A stretch of DNA of 9,115 bases from an uncultured Kiritimatiellota bacterium (GCA_934654805.1 CAKUGW010000121.1:1-9115); one strand, 5' to 3'. Shown: positions 1 to 7,064, counted from the first letter of the stretch. Notes: a model not told the origin generated them from the letters alone. A program made the numbers and translations.

Positions 1-102
1 CTCCATCCTTCAACAACAGCCAATCTTTACAGGGGGTAAACCATCAACGAAATCAACTTTACCTCTGGAAGCGGCATATACGGCTTTTTGCCGTTCGGGC
101 GG
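1..102. other. Upstream intergenic stretch, no gene recognised
   Basis: No recognisable gene. One + frame stays open from base 2 to a stop at 143-145 (47 codons), but it has no start in the window, runs through the promoter and shows no family signature, so I do not call it. Short inverted arms are visible: TTTAC (26-30) with GTAAA (36-40), or alternatively GGTAAA (35-40) with TTTACC (58-63). They are too weak and lack a T-run, so I do not call a terminator. Confidence 0.5.
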
Positions 103-128
103 AATTTTTCAGAATTTGGTGGTATACT
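103..128 (+). promoter_or_regulatory. Probable promoter of the glycosidase gene run
   Basis: A TATACT box at 123-128 is preceded by GG and by two A/T tracts in 10-bp steps: AATTTTT at 103 and AATTTGG at 113. No convincing TTGACA-like -35 lies 16-18 bp upstream. Transcription would begin near 134-136, giving a leader of about 25 bases that contains the AAGGAT ribosome site for the ATG at 160. The same TATACT-plus-A/T-tract arrangement recurs at 8895-8941, which supports a real promoter type. Assignment is by pattern only. Confidence 0.55.
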
Positions 129-159
129 TTAAGCCATACGAATGAAAAAGGATAAACTC

Positions 160-1737
160 ATGCGTTCGTTTTGCCTTGAAGCCTGGTGTCTGATGGTCAC
201 GCTTTTCCTGTCGTTGCTTGCAGGAGCCGTCGGTGGGGCGGAGGAGTCGCACGAACTCATCCCGTTCCCTGTGAAGGTGCCGACGGGCCTCTCCGTCGCG
301 GCGAATGAATTTGCCGGGAAGGCTCCGCGCGTGCGTTCGCTTGATTTCGCCGTGGGCGCGGCACGCTTCGCGGGCATGTCGGCGTTCGGCCTCGACGGTG
401 CGCTCAAGATCCGCATCCGTGCGACGGATCCGCAGACGGACGCCGTGGAGATCACCTTTCACCAAAGCGACCGCAAGGTGTGGGGCTGCTCGTCGCTGCC
501 CATCGGTCCCGACTGGAACGACGTGATTCTGCCGCTCGCCGAGCTGAAGTATTTCAGCCATTGGGGCAACCTGCCGTCCGTCCAGGACGGCGACCGCCCC
601 GACCCGAAGCGGCTGTGCTCGATCCGCTTCTGCTACGGCGCCTGGCTCTGCCGAGGTTCGCTCGACAAGCCACACGGTTTCGAGGTGGCGTCCGTCAAAC
701 TCGTCCGGCTGTCGTCTGGGGCATTGGGGGACGGGAAGGATCATTCGCTTGATGAGTTCCCGCGCCTCGCGGGCGAGACGGACGACACGGCGCGCTTTCG
801 TCGGGCTGTCGCGGCGACGCCCGCCGGCGTTCTCACGGTGCCGCGCGGCGAATACCTGATTGCCTCTCCCATTTACATCCTGAACCGCTGTTCGCTCGAC
901 CTGAACAAGAACGCGATCTTGCGCGCGACGCGTCCGATGCCGTGTGTGCTGCGGATTGACGGACGTCTGGTCGGCGCGGCGCGTCCGCACGACTACAACG
1001 TCTTCTTCCGAGGTGGCGTCGTGGACGGTAACGGGCTCGCCTCGTGCGTGAACGTGCGCAACTTCACGCATTTCACGCTCCGCGACTGCACCTTCCTGAA
1101 CGGCCGGGCTTACGGCCTTCGGGTGGACGGTGGCTGCGAGACGATGGCCGAGAACGTCTACTGCAAATGCGTGAAGCCGGGCCTCGCCGGAAACTCCGGC
1201 TTTCTCGTGAACGGGGGTGACAGCCATTACACGGACTGCATTGTCGTCGACTACACGATTGGCTTCAACCTGCTGAAAGGTGGCTCGAACCGCCTGACGC
1301 GCTGCCACGTGTGGGGCGGTCTTGTGCCGCCGCCGAAGCCGGGCGAGCTGCCCGAAATGCTGAAGGACTCCATCAACTTCAAGATCGACAGCGATGTCGC
1401 CATCTTGCGCGATTGCTATGCGGACACGGGCGAGACCGGCTATCTCGTGAGCGGCTGGGAGACGCGCCTCCTCGGCTGCTCCTACTTCAACAATCCGCAC
1501 TTCAAGCTCGGTTCGACGACGATTATCCGGCATCCGCGCGGGCGCTTGCTGGTCGCGGACGGGAGCTTCGTGAAGACGACGCCGGACTGCACGGTCTACG
1601 ACGGCTGTGGCGAGGTGGAGTGGCGGAACATGATGTACGCAGGTGCGGGGCTCGACCCGAAAGACGACTGCCCCGGTGCGTTGCTGTTCCGCAAGAAGTC
1701 CGTCCAAACCAAGTCCGCACCGGTGCTTGCGGAGTGA
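160..1737 (+). CDS. Secreted right-handed beta-helix protein, pectate-lyase superfamily, with N-terminal sandwich domain
   Basis: This predicted exported protein of 525 residues probably acts on a polysaccharide outside the cytoplasm; the exact reaction is unknown. Residues 1-27 form a signal peptide with a hydrophobic stretch VTLFLSLLAGAV. Residues about 60-185 look like a beta-sandwich, carbohydrate-binding-like module (LDGALKIRIRA, then WNDVILPLAEL, ending FEVASVKLVRL). From about residue 195 a beta-helix begins with the superfamily entry motif ETDDTARF (D208, D209), followed by VPRGEYLIASPIYI and repeated short turns such as GGVVDGNG and FTLRDCTFLNGRAYGLRVDGG. This pattern is typical of Pectate_lyase_3/GH28-like folds, but I cannot assign catalytic residues. 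I chose the ATG at 160 because AAGGAT sits 6 bases upstream and the signal peptide follows. The in-frame ATG at 142 is only about 7 bases from the predicted transcript start and has no ribosome site. It is the first gene of the likely operon, followed by a 77-base gap. Confidence 0.78.
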   Translation: MRSFCLEAWCLMVTLFLSLLAGAVGGAEESHELIPFPVKVPTGLSVAANEFAGKAPRVRSLDFAVGAARFAGMSAFGLDGALKIRIRATDPQTDAVEITFHQSDRKVWGCSSLPIGPDWNDVILPLAELKYFSHWGNLPSVQDGDRPDPKRLCSIRFCYGAWLCRGSLDKPHGFEVASVKLVRLSSGALGDGKDHSLDEFPRLAGETDDTARFRRAVAATPAGVLTVPRGEYLIASPIYILNRCSLDLNKNAILRATRPMPCVLRIDGRLVGAARPHDYNVFFRGGVVDGNGLASCVNVRNFTHFTLRDCTFLNGRAYGLRVDGGCETMAENVYCKCVKPGLAGNSGFLVNGGDSHYTDCIVVDYTIGFNLLKGGSNRLTRCHVWGGLVPPPKPGELPEMLKDSINFKIDSDVAILRDCYADTGETGYLVSGWETRLLGCSYFNNPHFKLGSTTIIRHPRGRLLVADGSFVKTTPDCTVYDGCGEVEWRNMMYAGAGLDPKDDCPGALLFRKKSVQTKSAPVLAE

Positions 1738-1814
1738 AGAAAAACTTTTACCCCAAACAGATTATAAGGAAAATGAGTCTCATGCACATTCGACACAACG
1801 AAAGGAACAGATCC

Positions 1815-3749
1815 ATGAAAATGAAAACCATTCGCTGGGCGGCCATCGGTTTGATGGCGTCGCTGACGAGCGTGGCGGCGTCCGGCGACGCGATGCGCAC
1901 GCCGCGTCTGCGCGACGTGCGGCTCGGCTCCGTGCCGGGCGCTAAGCTGGCGGCGTTCGCCCGCGCGCGCATGCAGAGCCCGTTTGCGCAGAAGGAGATC
2001 TTCGGCGAGGCGCGCCGCGCGTTCGAGACGCGAGACGACGACATCCTCGGCTACGGCGGCCTCTGGCGCGGCGAGTTCTGGGGCAAGCTCATGCTGAGTA
2101 CCGCGCGCGTCGCCGACTACCAGCAGGACCCCGCGCTTCTCGCGTTCGTGCGGGAGGAATGCCACCGCCTGATGGCGCTCCAGGACGCGGACGGCTACCT
2201 TGGCTCGTATCGCGACAAGGAGCTTGTTTCGATCACCGATCCTGCGTGGACGATGAAACTCTACGGCTGGTATCCAGTCTGGAACCTCTGGAACCGCAAG
2301 TACGCGATCTGGGGCATGCTGGCGGCGTACAAGGCAACGGGCGACAAGTCGATCCTCGATTCGGCCGTTCGCCAGATGGACCAGTGGATCGGCATGCTGC
2401 GCCGGCGCGGGCTGCGTCTGCACGACACGGGCACGCTCGGCATGAACGGGCTGCCGTCGATGTCCGTCCTGAAGCCGCTCCTCCTTCTCCATGCGGAGAC
2501 GGGCGACCGCAAGTATCTCGACTACGCGGCGGAAATGCTGCCGGACTGGGATCGCGAGGACGGCGCGAGCCCGAACTTCTTCCGCAACGCGGCGAACGGA
2601 AAGGCGCTCACCGACTGGTATCCGAAGCCGTGGGACTGGGCCAAGTGCTACGAGCTGATGAGCTGCCTGGACGGGCTTCTCGAGTACCGCCGCGCCACGG
2701 GGGACACGCGCTGCCTGGAGACGGTCGCGGCGATCCGTGACAACCTCGCGGCGAGCGAGGCGAATCCCTTCGGCGGCGTCGGCTACGGCGACAAGTTCAT
2801 CCACGCGGCGAAGCGCCTGAATGCGCTCTCCGAGGTCTGCGACGCGATTCACTGGATCCGGCTGAACCTCGACCTCTTCGAGATCACCGGCGACGGCCGC
2901 TACATGGACAGCGTCGAGACGGCCTACCTCAACAATTTCCTGCCGGGCGTCTTCCGGCGCGGCGACTATGGCGCGTTCTTCGTGCGCGGACAGTGCCGCC
3001 ACGAGAACCAGTACCAGTGCGGCTTCGCCTACAACCACTGCTGCGTCAACAACATGGCGCGCACGTGGATGGACGTGGCCGAGGGGACGGTCACGCGCGA
3101 CCGCGCGGGGACGTTCCACGTGAACCTCTACCCGGACGCGACCGTGACGCTGGACGGCGTCCGCTTCGAGATCACCGGCGACTATCCGGTCGGGAACGTC
3201 GTGACAGTGATGCTCTCGGAGAAGGCACCCGTCGCGTTCCGCAAGCCGGGCTGGTGTCGGCAGATGGACGTCGAGCCGCTGTCGGACGACGGGAAGGCGT
3301 ACCGCCTCACGTTCGCGATGCCGGCGCGGCTGGTCGAGCGCGACCTGCCGCCGGAGCGCCCGACGGGCGAGGATCGCCTCGCCTGGTGGGCCGAGACGCG
3401 CTACACCGACGGCTGGGACGGCAAGAAGGGGTGGGACGTGCGCCGCCGCTACCTCAAGACGGCTGCCGCGACGCTCTGGCGCGGCCCGCTGCTGCTCGCC
3501 AAGGCGAAGCGCGTCGGCGACACGGAGGCGGAAATCTTCTCCGACCGGACGGTGAACCTGAAGGGCGCATCCGTTGCACTGGATCCGTGCGGAAAGGCCA
3601 AGGCGGAATCCTGGGGCGTGTGGGGCGCATGGACGGCGACGTTCGCCGTGCCGGGCGAGGCGCCCGTGCGCGTGAAGGTCTGCGACTTCCAGAGCGCGGG
3701 CGATGACCCGCGCGGCGAGGAGGCGGACGCCTTCTCGATCTGGTTCTGA
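1815..3749 (+). CDS. Secreted DUF1680/GH127-like glycosidase (putative beta-L-arabinofuranosidase)
   Basis: The protein has 644 residues, about normal for the family. A signal peptide (KMKTIRWAAIGLMASLTSVAA) suggests export. The body is an (alpha/alpha)6-barrel with typical helices (DADGYLGSY, YAIWGMLAAYKATGD, LFEITGDGRYMDSVETAYLNN), followed by C-terminal beta-sandwich segments (VAFRKPGW, LWRGPLLLAK). The GH127 zinc/cysteine site is present: E340 and C342 in LSEVCD, and C409-C410 in HCCVNN. In the characterised B. longum HypBA1 the equivalents are E338/C340 and C417 (nucleophile)/C418. The usual general-acid Glu, which sits in a GExF motif, appears here as Asp326 in YGDKF, and spacing to the zinc Glu is 14 rather than 16 residues. 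The arabinofuranosidase activity is therefore only probable. The start at 1815 has AAAGGAA at 1801-1807. In-frame ATGs at 1773 and 1782 are less well placed and would bury the signal peptide. Neighbours suggest arabinose-containing plant glycan breakdown. Confidence 0.85.
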   Translation: MKMKTIRWAAIGLMASLTSVAASGDAMRTPRLRDVRLGSVPGAKLAAFARARMQSPFAQKEIFGEARRAFETRDDDILGYGGLWRGEFWGKLMLSTARVADYQQDPALLAFVREECHRLMALQDADGYLGSYRDKELVSITDPAWTMKLYGWYPVWNLWNRKYAIWGMLAAYKATGDKSILDSAVRQMDQWIGMLRRRGLRLHDTGTLGMNGLPSMSVLKPLLLLHAETGDRKYLDYAAEMLPDWDREDGASPNFFRNAANGKALTDWYPKPWDWAKCYELMSCLDGLLEYRRATGDTRCLETVAAIRDNLAASEANPFGGVGYGDKFIHAAKRLNALSEVCDAIHWIRLNLDLFEITGDGRYMDSVETAYLNNFLPGVFRRGDYGAFFVRGQCRHENQYQCGFAYNHCCVNNMARTWMDVAEGTVTRDRAGTFHVNLYPDATVTLDGVRFEITGDYPVGNVVTVMLSEKAPVAFRKPGWCRQMDVEPLSDDGKAYRLTFAMPARLVERDLPPERPTGEDRLAWWAETRYTDGWDGKKGWDVRRRYLKTAAATLWRGPLLLAKAKRVGDTEAEIFSDRTVNLKGASVALDPCGKAKAESWGVWGAWTATFAVPGEAPVRVKVCDFQSAGDDPRGEEADAFSIWF

Positions 3750-3819
3750 GCGTCGGCGGACACGTCGGCGACAGGTATGCTTTGCGTAACGAAAGCAAAA
3801 CCTCAAAAGGGAGAAATCC

Positions 3820-6297
3820 ATGAGCAAGAAAAAGACAAATCGGTACACAGACAGAATGAGAGGAAGAGTTCGCCTGGCGAGCGCTTGCGCGCTTGGCCTG
3901 TGCCTGACGGCCGGCGCGGCGACGGATGGCCTAACGGTCGCCGCATCGGAGACGGCGAACGTCACGGCCTCGCAGGCGAACGCAACGGTCGATGTGCACG
4001 GCTCGCTGTCGGTGCGCGGCGGCACGAAAGACGCAACCGTCCAGCTGTCGGTCGCGACTGCGCTGAATGTCGGCCGTGCGGAAGGCGACAACGCCTCGGT
4101 GACGGTCGGCGACTACGGGCAGATTCTCGGTCAGGCGTCCGTGACAATTGGCGGACTCAACGGCGCAGGGCTCGTGACGCTGGGCGGCAAGCGCAAGGGG
4201 GACATTGACACCGCGAACGAGAACTCCTATTCAGGCGACAGTGCTCATCTCTTCTGTGGCGTCATCACCGTCCCGGAGAATGCGACGGCCGCATCGGGGA
4301 CGTTGGACATCCTCCATCTCGACGAGAACGGTGCGCTGGTTCAGAGCGGTGCCAAAGCCAAGATCCAGAACCTCAGTTCGTCTTGCGATGCCCGCATCCG
4401 CTTCAACGGCGGCAGCCTCTCGGATGCCAACGGCTGGGGCGGGGCGAAACAGTTCGCGTCAACAGGCGGCAAGGCGCTCGTCCTTGAAAGCGAGAACGCG
4501 AAGCCGATTTCGTTGCGTTACCAGTATGGCGCTGTTTGTGAGCCGACAGAGGGCCTTGTGAAGACGGCGGGCGCGGGCGATGTCGTCGTCACCGGCAAGA
4601 CCTGGACGGAGGGTCAGGGTCATTACGGCTGGCGGTTGACGGATCAGGGCTTCGTCTGGGGGCATACGGGCGATTTGCGCCTCTCCGCCGCCATGTGCCT
4701 CGTCTGCGCGTCCGCGAACGTTCTGCCCTGCTTGGAAAACGGTGGGGACGTGGTGCTGGACGGCGGTCGGCCGGACAACTGGCTCGACCTCGCTGGCACG
4801 GCACAGGCCGTCAACGGGCTGACGGTCGTTGCGCCTTCGGTCGTCTCCAACAGCGCGGCGACGGCGGCGACGCTGACGTTCGGCTCGGCGCGTCCCGATG
4901 GCACGCTGAACGCGCCCCTCGTCCTTGGGCAGGTCAATGTCGAGAAAGTCGGCACGGGGACGCTGACGATCACGAATACGCCGACGCTTGCCGCGCTCAC
5001 GGTCACGGGCGGAACGGTTCGCTTCGCGCCGTCGGACGGCCTTGTTGTCAACCTGTCGGCTTTGACGGTCGCGGCGAACGCGAAGGTGGTGATTGACGGC
5101 GTGACCGTCCGCGCGAATGCGCTCGCCTTGGATCCGTCCGCGTCGATTGACGTCTTGAACGGCGGACGGCTGGCGTTTGCCGAGGACGCCACGACCGCGC
5201 GCACGTTCGTGGACGGCGGACAGATTCCGGCGGGCTCGTCAATTGAGAAGACAGGCGCCGGAACAACGGTCTTCGTCGAACCCGGCCAGACGGAACTGAA
5301 GGATGTCCATGTGCGCGGAGGCGTCCTTGCGCTTGCCGCACGCGGCACGACGAACGAGTTCTGGCGCGTGACGATCAAGGAAACGGCCGTGGCCGGCGTG
5401 AACCTGAACGTGGGGCCGTTCCGCCTGTTTGACGCCGACGGGGCTTACTGCGACGGCGGCATCATGGACGGTTCCTTCGCTTGGTCGGACGGACTGTTCT
5501 ACGCGAAGGTTGACGTTGCCTCGGCAACGGCGCTGGGGCCCAAGCAAATCATGTTCTCTTCAGATGATTTCATGGAGGGAGACTATAATGAAGTGAAGCA
5601 CGGCAGCGATGCGCAAATGCCGCCTCAGAAGGCCATGTTTTCCGACTCGACTATTTGCAGCTGCTCGTTCAACTTTGCGTCCGTGATTTCCGATCCCAGC
5701 ACCTGGCTAGTCGCGACCTATCGCATTCCCGCATTGGGCGGCAAGGTTGTCGCGGGCTATAACGTGAAGTCGCAGTGGGACGATCCGACACGGAAGTTCC
5801 CGGGCGCGTGGACGGTGGAGTCGAGCCCGTCGGGCGAAGACGGCACATGGGAAGTCCTGGACGAGCAAGTCGGGCAGAAGGCCGCCAACGGCAATCGCTG
5901 GTATCGGACTGCACCCTACCCGGTGCTCGCGGACATGCCGACGGCGGGACTGCCGACGGGCGCGAACGTGCAGGTCGATGCCGGCGCGACGCTCGACTGC
6001 GTGCGCGTCGCGGGGAAACAGGAGATTTCCTGCCTGACGGTCGACTGGTTGTCGTCGGGCGTCGGCACGCTGAAGGGCGTTCGGCTGGCGACCGTGGGGA
6101 CGCTCCACGTGACGGGCGTGACCGGCAAGAAGGTGCCGAAGGGCATGTTGCCGCTCGCGTTCGTCGACAGCGTGTTGGGCGAAGACCTTTCGGGCTGGAC
6201 GGTGTTCCTGAACGGCGTGCGGGTCAACCGCCGCCTGATGGGACGCGGCGACGCGCTCGAACTCGTGGCGGGCGGCTTTGCGGTGATTCTGCGCTAG
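3820..6297 (+). CDS. Large secreted beta-strand-repeat (autotransporter passenger-like) protein with discoidin-like module
   Basis: The protein has 825 residues. A basic N-terminus followed by LASACALGLCLTAGAA is a signal peptide. Most of the chain is Gly/Thr/Val/Ala-rich short beta strands, as in beta-helix passengers. Two stretches match the autotransporter-associated beta-strand repeat style: VEKVGTGTLTI at residue 374 and IEKTGAGTTVFV at residue 475, each followed by a GGxV/LxxA strand. Residues about 590-695 differ and resemble a coagulation factor 5/8 (discoidin, CBM32-like) module: GGKVVAGYNVKSQ (from about 641), then GAWTVESSPSGEDGTWEVLDE. The chain ends FAVILR with no outer-membrane beta-barrel, so it is not a complete type V autotransporter. 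A surface or secreted glycan-binding or adhesin role is inferred. The ATG follows AAGGGAG at 3807-3813. A weak TATGCT box (3776-3781) and a small hairpin (GCTTT/AAAGC, 3779-3796) lie in the 70-base gap upstream. The stop is 10 bases before the GH97 start. Confidence 0.7.
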   Translation: MSKKKTNRYTDRMRGRVRLASACALGLCLTAGAATDGLTVAASETANVTASQANATVDVHGSLSVRGGTKDATVQLSVATALNVGRAEGDNASVTVGDYGQILGQASVTIGGLNGAGLVTLGGKRKGDIDTANENSYSGDSAHLFCGVITVPENATAASGTLDILHLDENGALVQSGAKAKIQNLSSSCDARIRFNGGSLSDANGWGGAKQFASTGGKALVLESENAKPISLRYQYGAVCEPTEGLVKTAGAGDVVVTGKTWTEGQGHYGWRLTDQGFVWGHTGDLRLSAAMCLVCASANVLPCLENGGDVVLDGGRPDNWLDLAGTAQAVNGLTVVAPSVVSNSAATAATLTFGSARPDGTLNAPLVLGQVNVEKVGTGTLTITNTPTLAALTVTGGTVRFAPSDGLVVNLSALTVAANAKVVIDGVTVRANALALDPSASIDVLNGGRLAFAEDATTARTFVDGGQIPAGSSIEKTGAGTTVFVEPGQTELKDVHVRGGVLALAARGTTNEFWRVTIKETAVAGVNLNVGPFRLFDADGAYCDGGIMDGSFAWSDGLFYAKVDVASATALGPKQIMFSSDDFMEGDYNEVKHGSDAQMPPQKAMFSDSTICSCSFNFASVISDPSTWLVATYRIPALGGKVVAGYNVKSQWDDPTRKFPGAWTVESSPSGEDGTWEVLDEQVGQKAANGNRWYRTAPYPVLADMPTAGLPTGANVQVDAGATLDCVRVAGKQEISCLTVDWLSSGVGTLKGVRLATVGTLHVTGVTGKKVPKGMLPLAFVDSVLGEDLSGWTVFLNGVRVNRRLMGRGDALELVAGGFAVILR

Positions 6298-6307
6298 GAG
6301 AATCGTC

Positions 6308-6763
6308 ATGATGAGAGGAAACGGGATTCGTCTGATGCTCGGCGGCGCGTCGGCGGCCCTGCTGTCGTGTACGCTGCTGGCGGAGGCCGTCGACCCGGCG
6401 GCGACGGTTGCCTCAGCCGTCTCGCCCGACGGGCGCAATGAAATCCGCCTGTATTCCGCCCCCCCTGCGCTACGAGGTGCGGCGCGATCAGGCGGTTCTG
6501 GTCGCGCCAACACCCGTGAACCTGCGCGTCGGCGGACGTGAGCTGGCGTCCCGTGACGCCCGCCCCCTGTCGGTCGTCGCGCGCGCATCGGCGGGCACGC
6601 TGACGACGCCGGTCTACAAGAAGGCGTCCATCGACCTCGCGGCGAACGGATGCCGGGCGGACTTTGGCAACTGGCACTTGCATTGGTGGCGCGCGATGAC
6701 GGTGTCGCCTACCGCTTTGAGCTGAAGTTTCCTGGGAAACATGGGGACAGGCCCCCGTTTTGA
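6308..6763 (+). pseudogene. GH97 family glycoside hydrolase remnant (N-terminal domain only, two frameshifts)
   Basis: The gene starts well: AGGAG at 6296-6300 overlaps the preceding stop codon, and a signal peptide follows (LMLGGASAALLSCTLLAEA). The GH97 N-terminal motif SPDGRNEIRLYSAP then appears. At 6459-6465 a run of seven C shifts the frame; with six C it would continue LRYEVRRDQAVLVAPTPVNL. This frame runs to NWHL at about 6680. There, loss of one base restores the original frame, giving LVARDDGVAYRFELKFPGK. These segments in three successive frames together read as one GH97_N beta-sandwich (known family: alpha-glucosidase/alpha-galactosidase, SusB-like). Homology stops at K (codon 6737-6739), exactly where a palindromic repeat begins; a stop follows at 6761-6763. 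The whole catalytic (beta/alpha)8 barrel, normally around 400 residues or more, is absent. The product is almost certainly non-functional unless the frameshifts and truncation are sequencing or assembly errors. Confidence 0.75.
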
Positions 6764-6780
6764 AGGGCCTGTCCCCATGT
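6739..6780. repeat. REP-like palindrome with perfect 16-bp stem
   Basis: The arm ACATGGGGACAGGCCC (6739-6754) pairs perfectly with GGGCCTGTCCCCATGT (6765-6780) around a 10-base loop. The 12-mer CTGTCCCCATGT recurs at 6893-6904, and a degenerate form is at 8854-8876. This makes it a dispersed intergenic family rather than a simple terminator; no T-run follows. Similar palindromes in other bacteria are mobilised by REP-associated tyrosine transposases, but none is encoded here. It abuts the last GH97-like codon. Confidence 0.8.
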
Positions 6781-6830
6781 CTTGTGCTTGAAAACGTAAG
6801 ACAGCAGAATGTTTTGCGCAAATATCGATA

Positions 6831-6854
6831 GGGGGACAAAAAGTGTCTGACCCC
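6831..6854. repeat. Second palindromic element (GGGGACA...TGTCTGACCCC)
   Basis: GGGG (6831-6834) and GACA (6835-6838) pair with TGTC (6844-6847) and CCCC (6851-6854), leaving a TGA bulge and an AAAAG loop. The composition resembles the neighbouring GGGGACAGG/CCTGTCCCC palindrome, so it is probably another member or half-element of the same repeat group. Confidence 0.5.
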
Positions 6855-6857
6855 ATT

Positions 6858-6871
6858 GGGGGGGGGGGGGG
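6858..6871 (+). repeat. G14 homopolymer tract
   Basis: There are fourteen consecutive G directly after CCCCATT. Such a tract is prone to length slippage in replication and to sequencing or assembly error. It is not in a coding region, so phase variation of a protein is unlikely. It marks the join region as one to verify from raw reads. Confidence 0.9.
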
Positions 6872-6892
6872 AAAGTGGTGGGGTTGCGAGGT

Positions 6893-6904
6893 CTGTCCCC
6901 ATGT
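6893..6904 (+). repeat. Solo copy of the CTGTCCCCATGT repeat arm
   Basis: This 12-base sequence is identical to 6769-6780 and inverse to 6739-6750. With 6739 it could bound the repeat cluster as a larger inverted pair enclosing the G-run and the GACA/TGTC element. Confidence 0.7.
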
Positions 6905-7005
6905 TGAGATGACAAAACGCGCAGAAACAGTCTGTTTTGTTAAGTTATTTTGAGATGAGAATATATGCGGAAAATTCTCGGTTGCCGCGAACCGGCGAAT
7001 GTGTC

Positions 7006-7064
7006 CACGGATTAACACGGATTCGCACGGATTGAGGGGGTGGCGTCCACGGATTTCACGGATT
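7006..7064. repeat. Array of five CACGGATT units
   Basis: CACGGATT occurs at 7006-7013, 7016-7023, 7026-7033, 7048-7055 and 7057-7064, with unit starts 10, 10, 22 and 9 bases apart. The last two units lie inside the open frame of the downstream rhamnosidase and encode STDFTDW, which looks like repeat-derived rather than enzyme sequence. From memory, similar CACGGATT strings occur between genes in several PVC and other metagenomic genomes; their role is not known to me. Confidence 0.8.

Larger units (their letters stand above)
6740..7039. other. Repeat-filled gap between two truncated glycosidase genes
   Basis: This 300-base stretch has no credible gene. It holds the 16-bp palindrome, a GACA/TGTC element, a 14-G run, a further CTGTCCCCATGT copy, an AT-rich stretch (about 6905-6985) and the first CACGGATT units. 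In the AT-rich part, ACAAAAC (6912-6918) and GTTTTGT (6934-6940) are inverted arms around AAACAG-T-CTGTTT (6925-6937). A very weak promoter-like pair, TTGTTA (6937-6942) and AATATA (6960-6965), has 17-bp spacing. I would not rely on either as a functional site. Confidence 0.6.

Noticed and set aside
2..145. Open + frame that could be the tail of an upstream gene
   Set aside because: Only 47 codons, no start visible, crosses the promoter and shows no recognisable protein pattern.
109..1707. Long minus-strand open frame of over 500 codons opposite the beta-helix gene
   Set aside because: Its product is Arg/Ala/His/Val-rich without domains or signal peptide, mirroring GC-rich codons of the + strand gene, which has a promoter, ribosome site, signal peptide and recognisable fold.
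1311..1814. Upstream extension of the GH127-like frame to a start at 1311
   Set aside because: It overlaps the beta-helix gene in another frame and is Arg/Ala-rich. The signal peptide and AAAGGAA ribosome site support the start at 1815.
1596..4091. Minus-strand open frame of over 800 codons opposite the GH127-like gene
   Set aside because: Low-complexity Arg/Ala/Val composition and complete overlap with a well supported + strand enzyme; a shadow frame.
6739..6780. Palindrome as an intrinsic terminator of the GH97 gene
   Set aside because: No T-run follows, the arms recur elsewhere in the window, and it sits where the GH97 coding sequence should continue.
7006..7064. CACGGATT units as a CRISPR array
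   Set aside because: Units are 8 bases with 1-14 base gaps, far too short for CRISPR repeats and spacers, and no cas gene is present.
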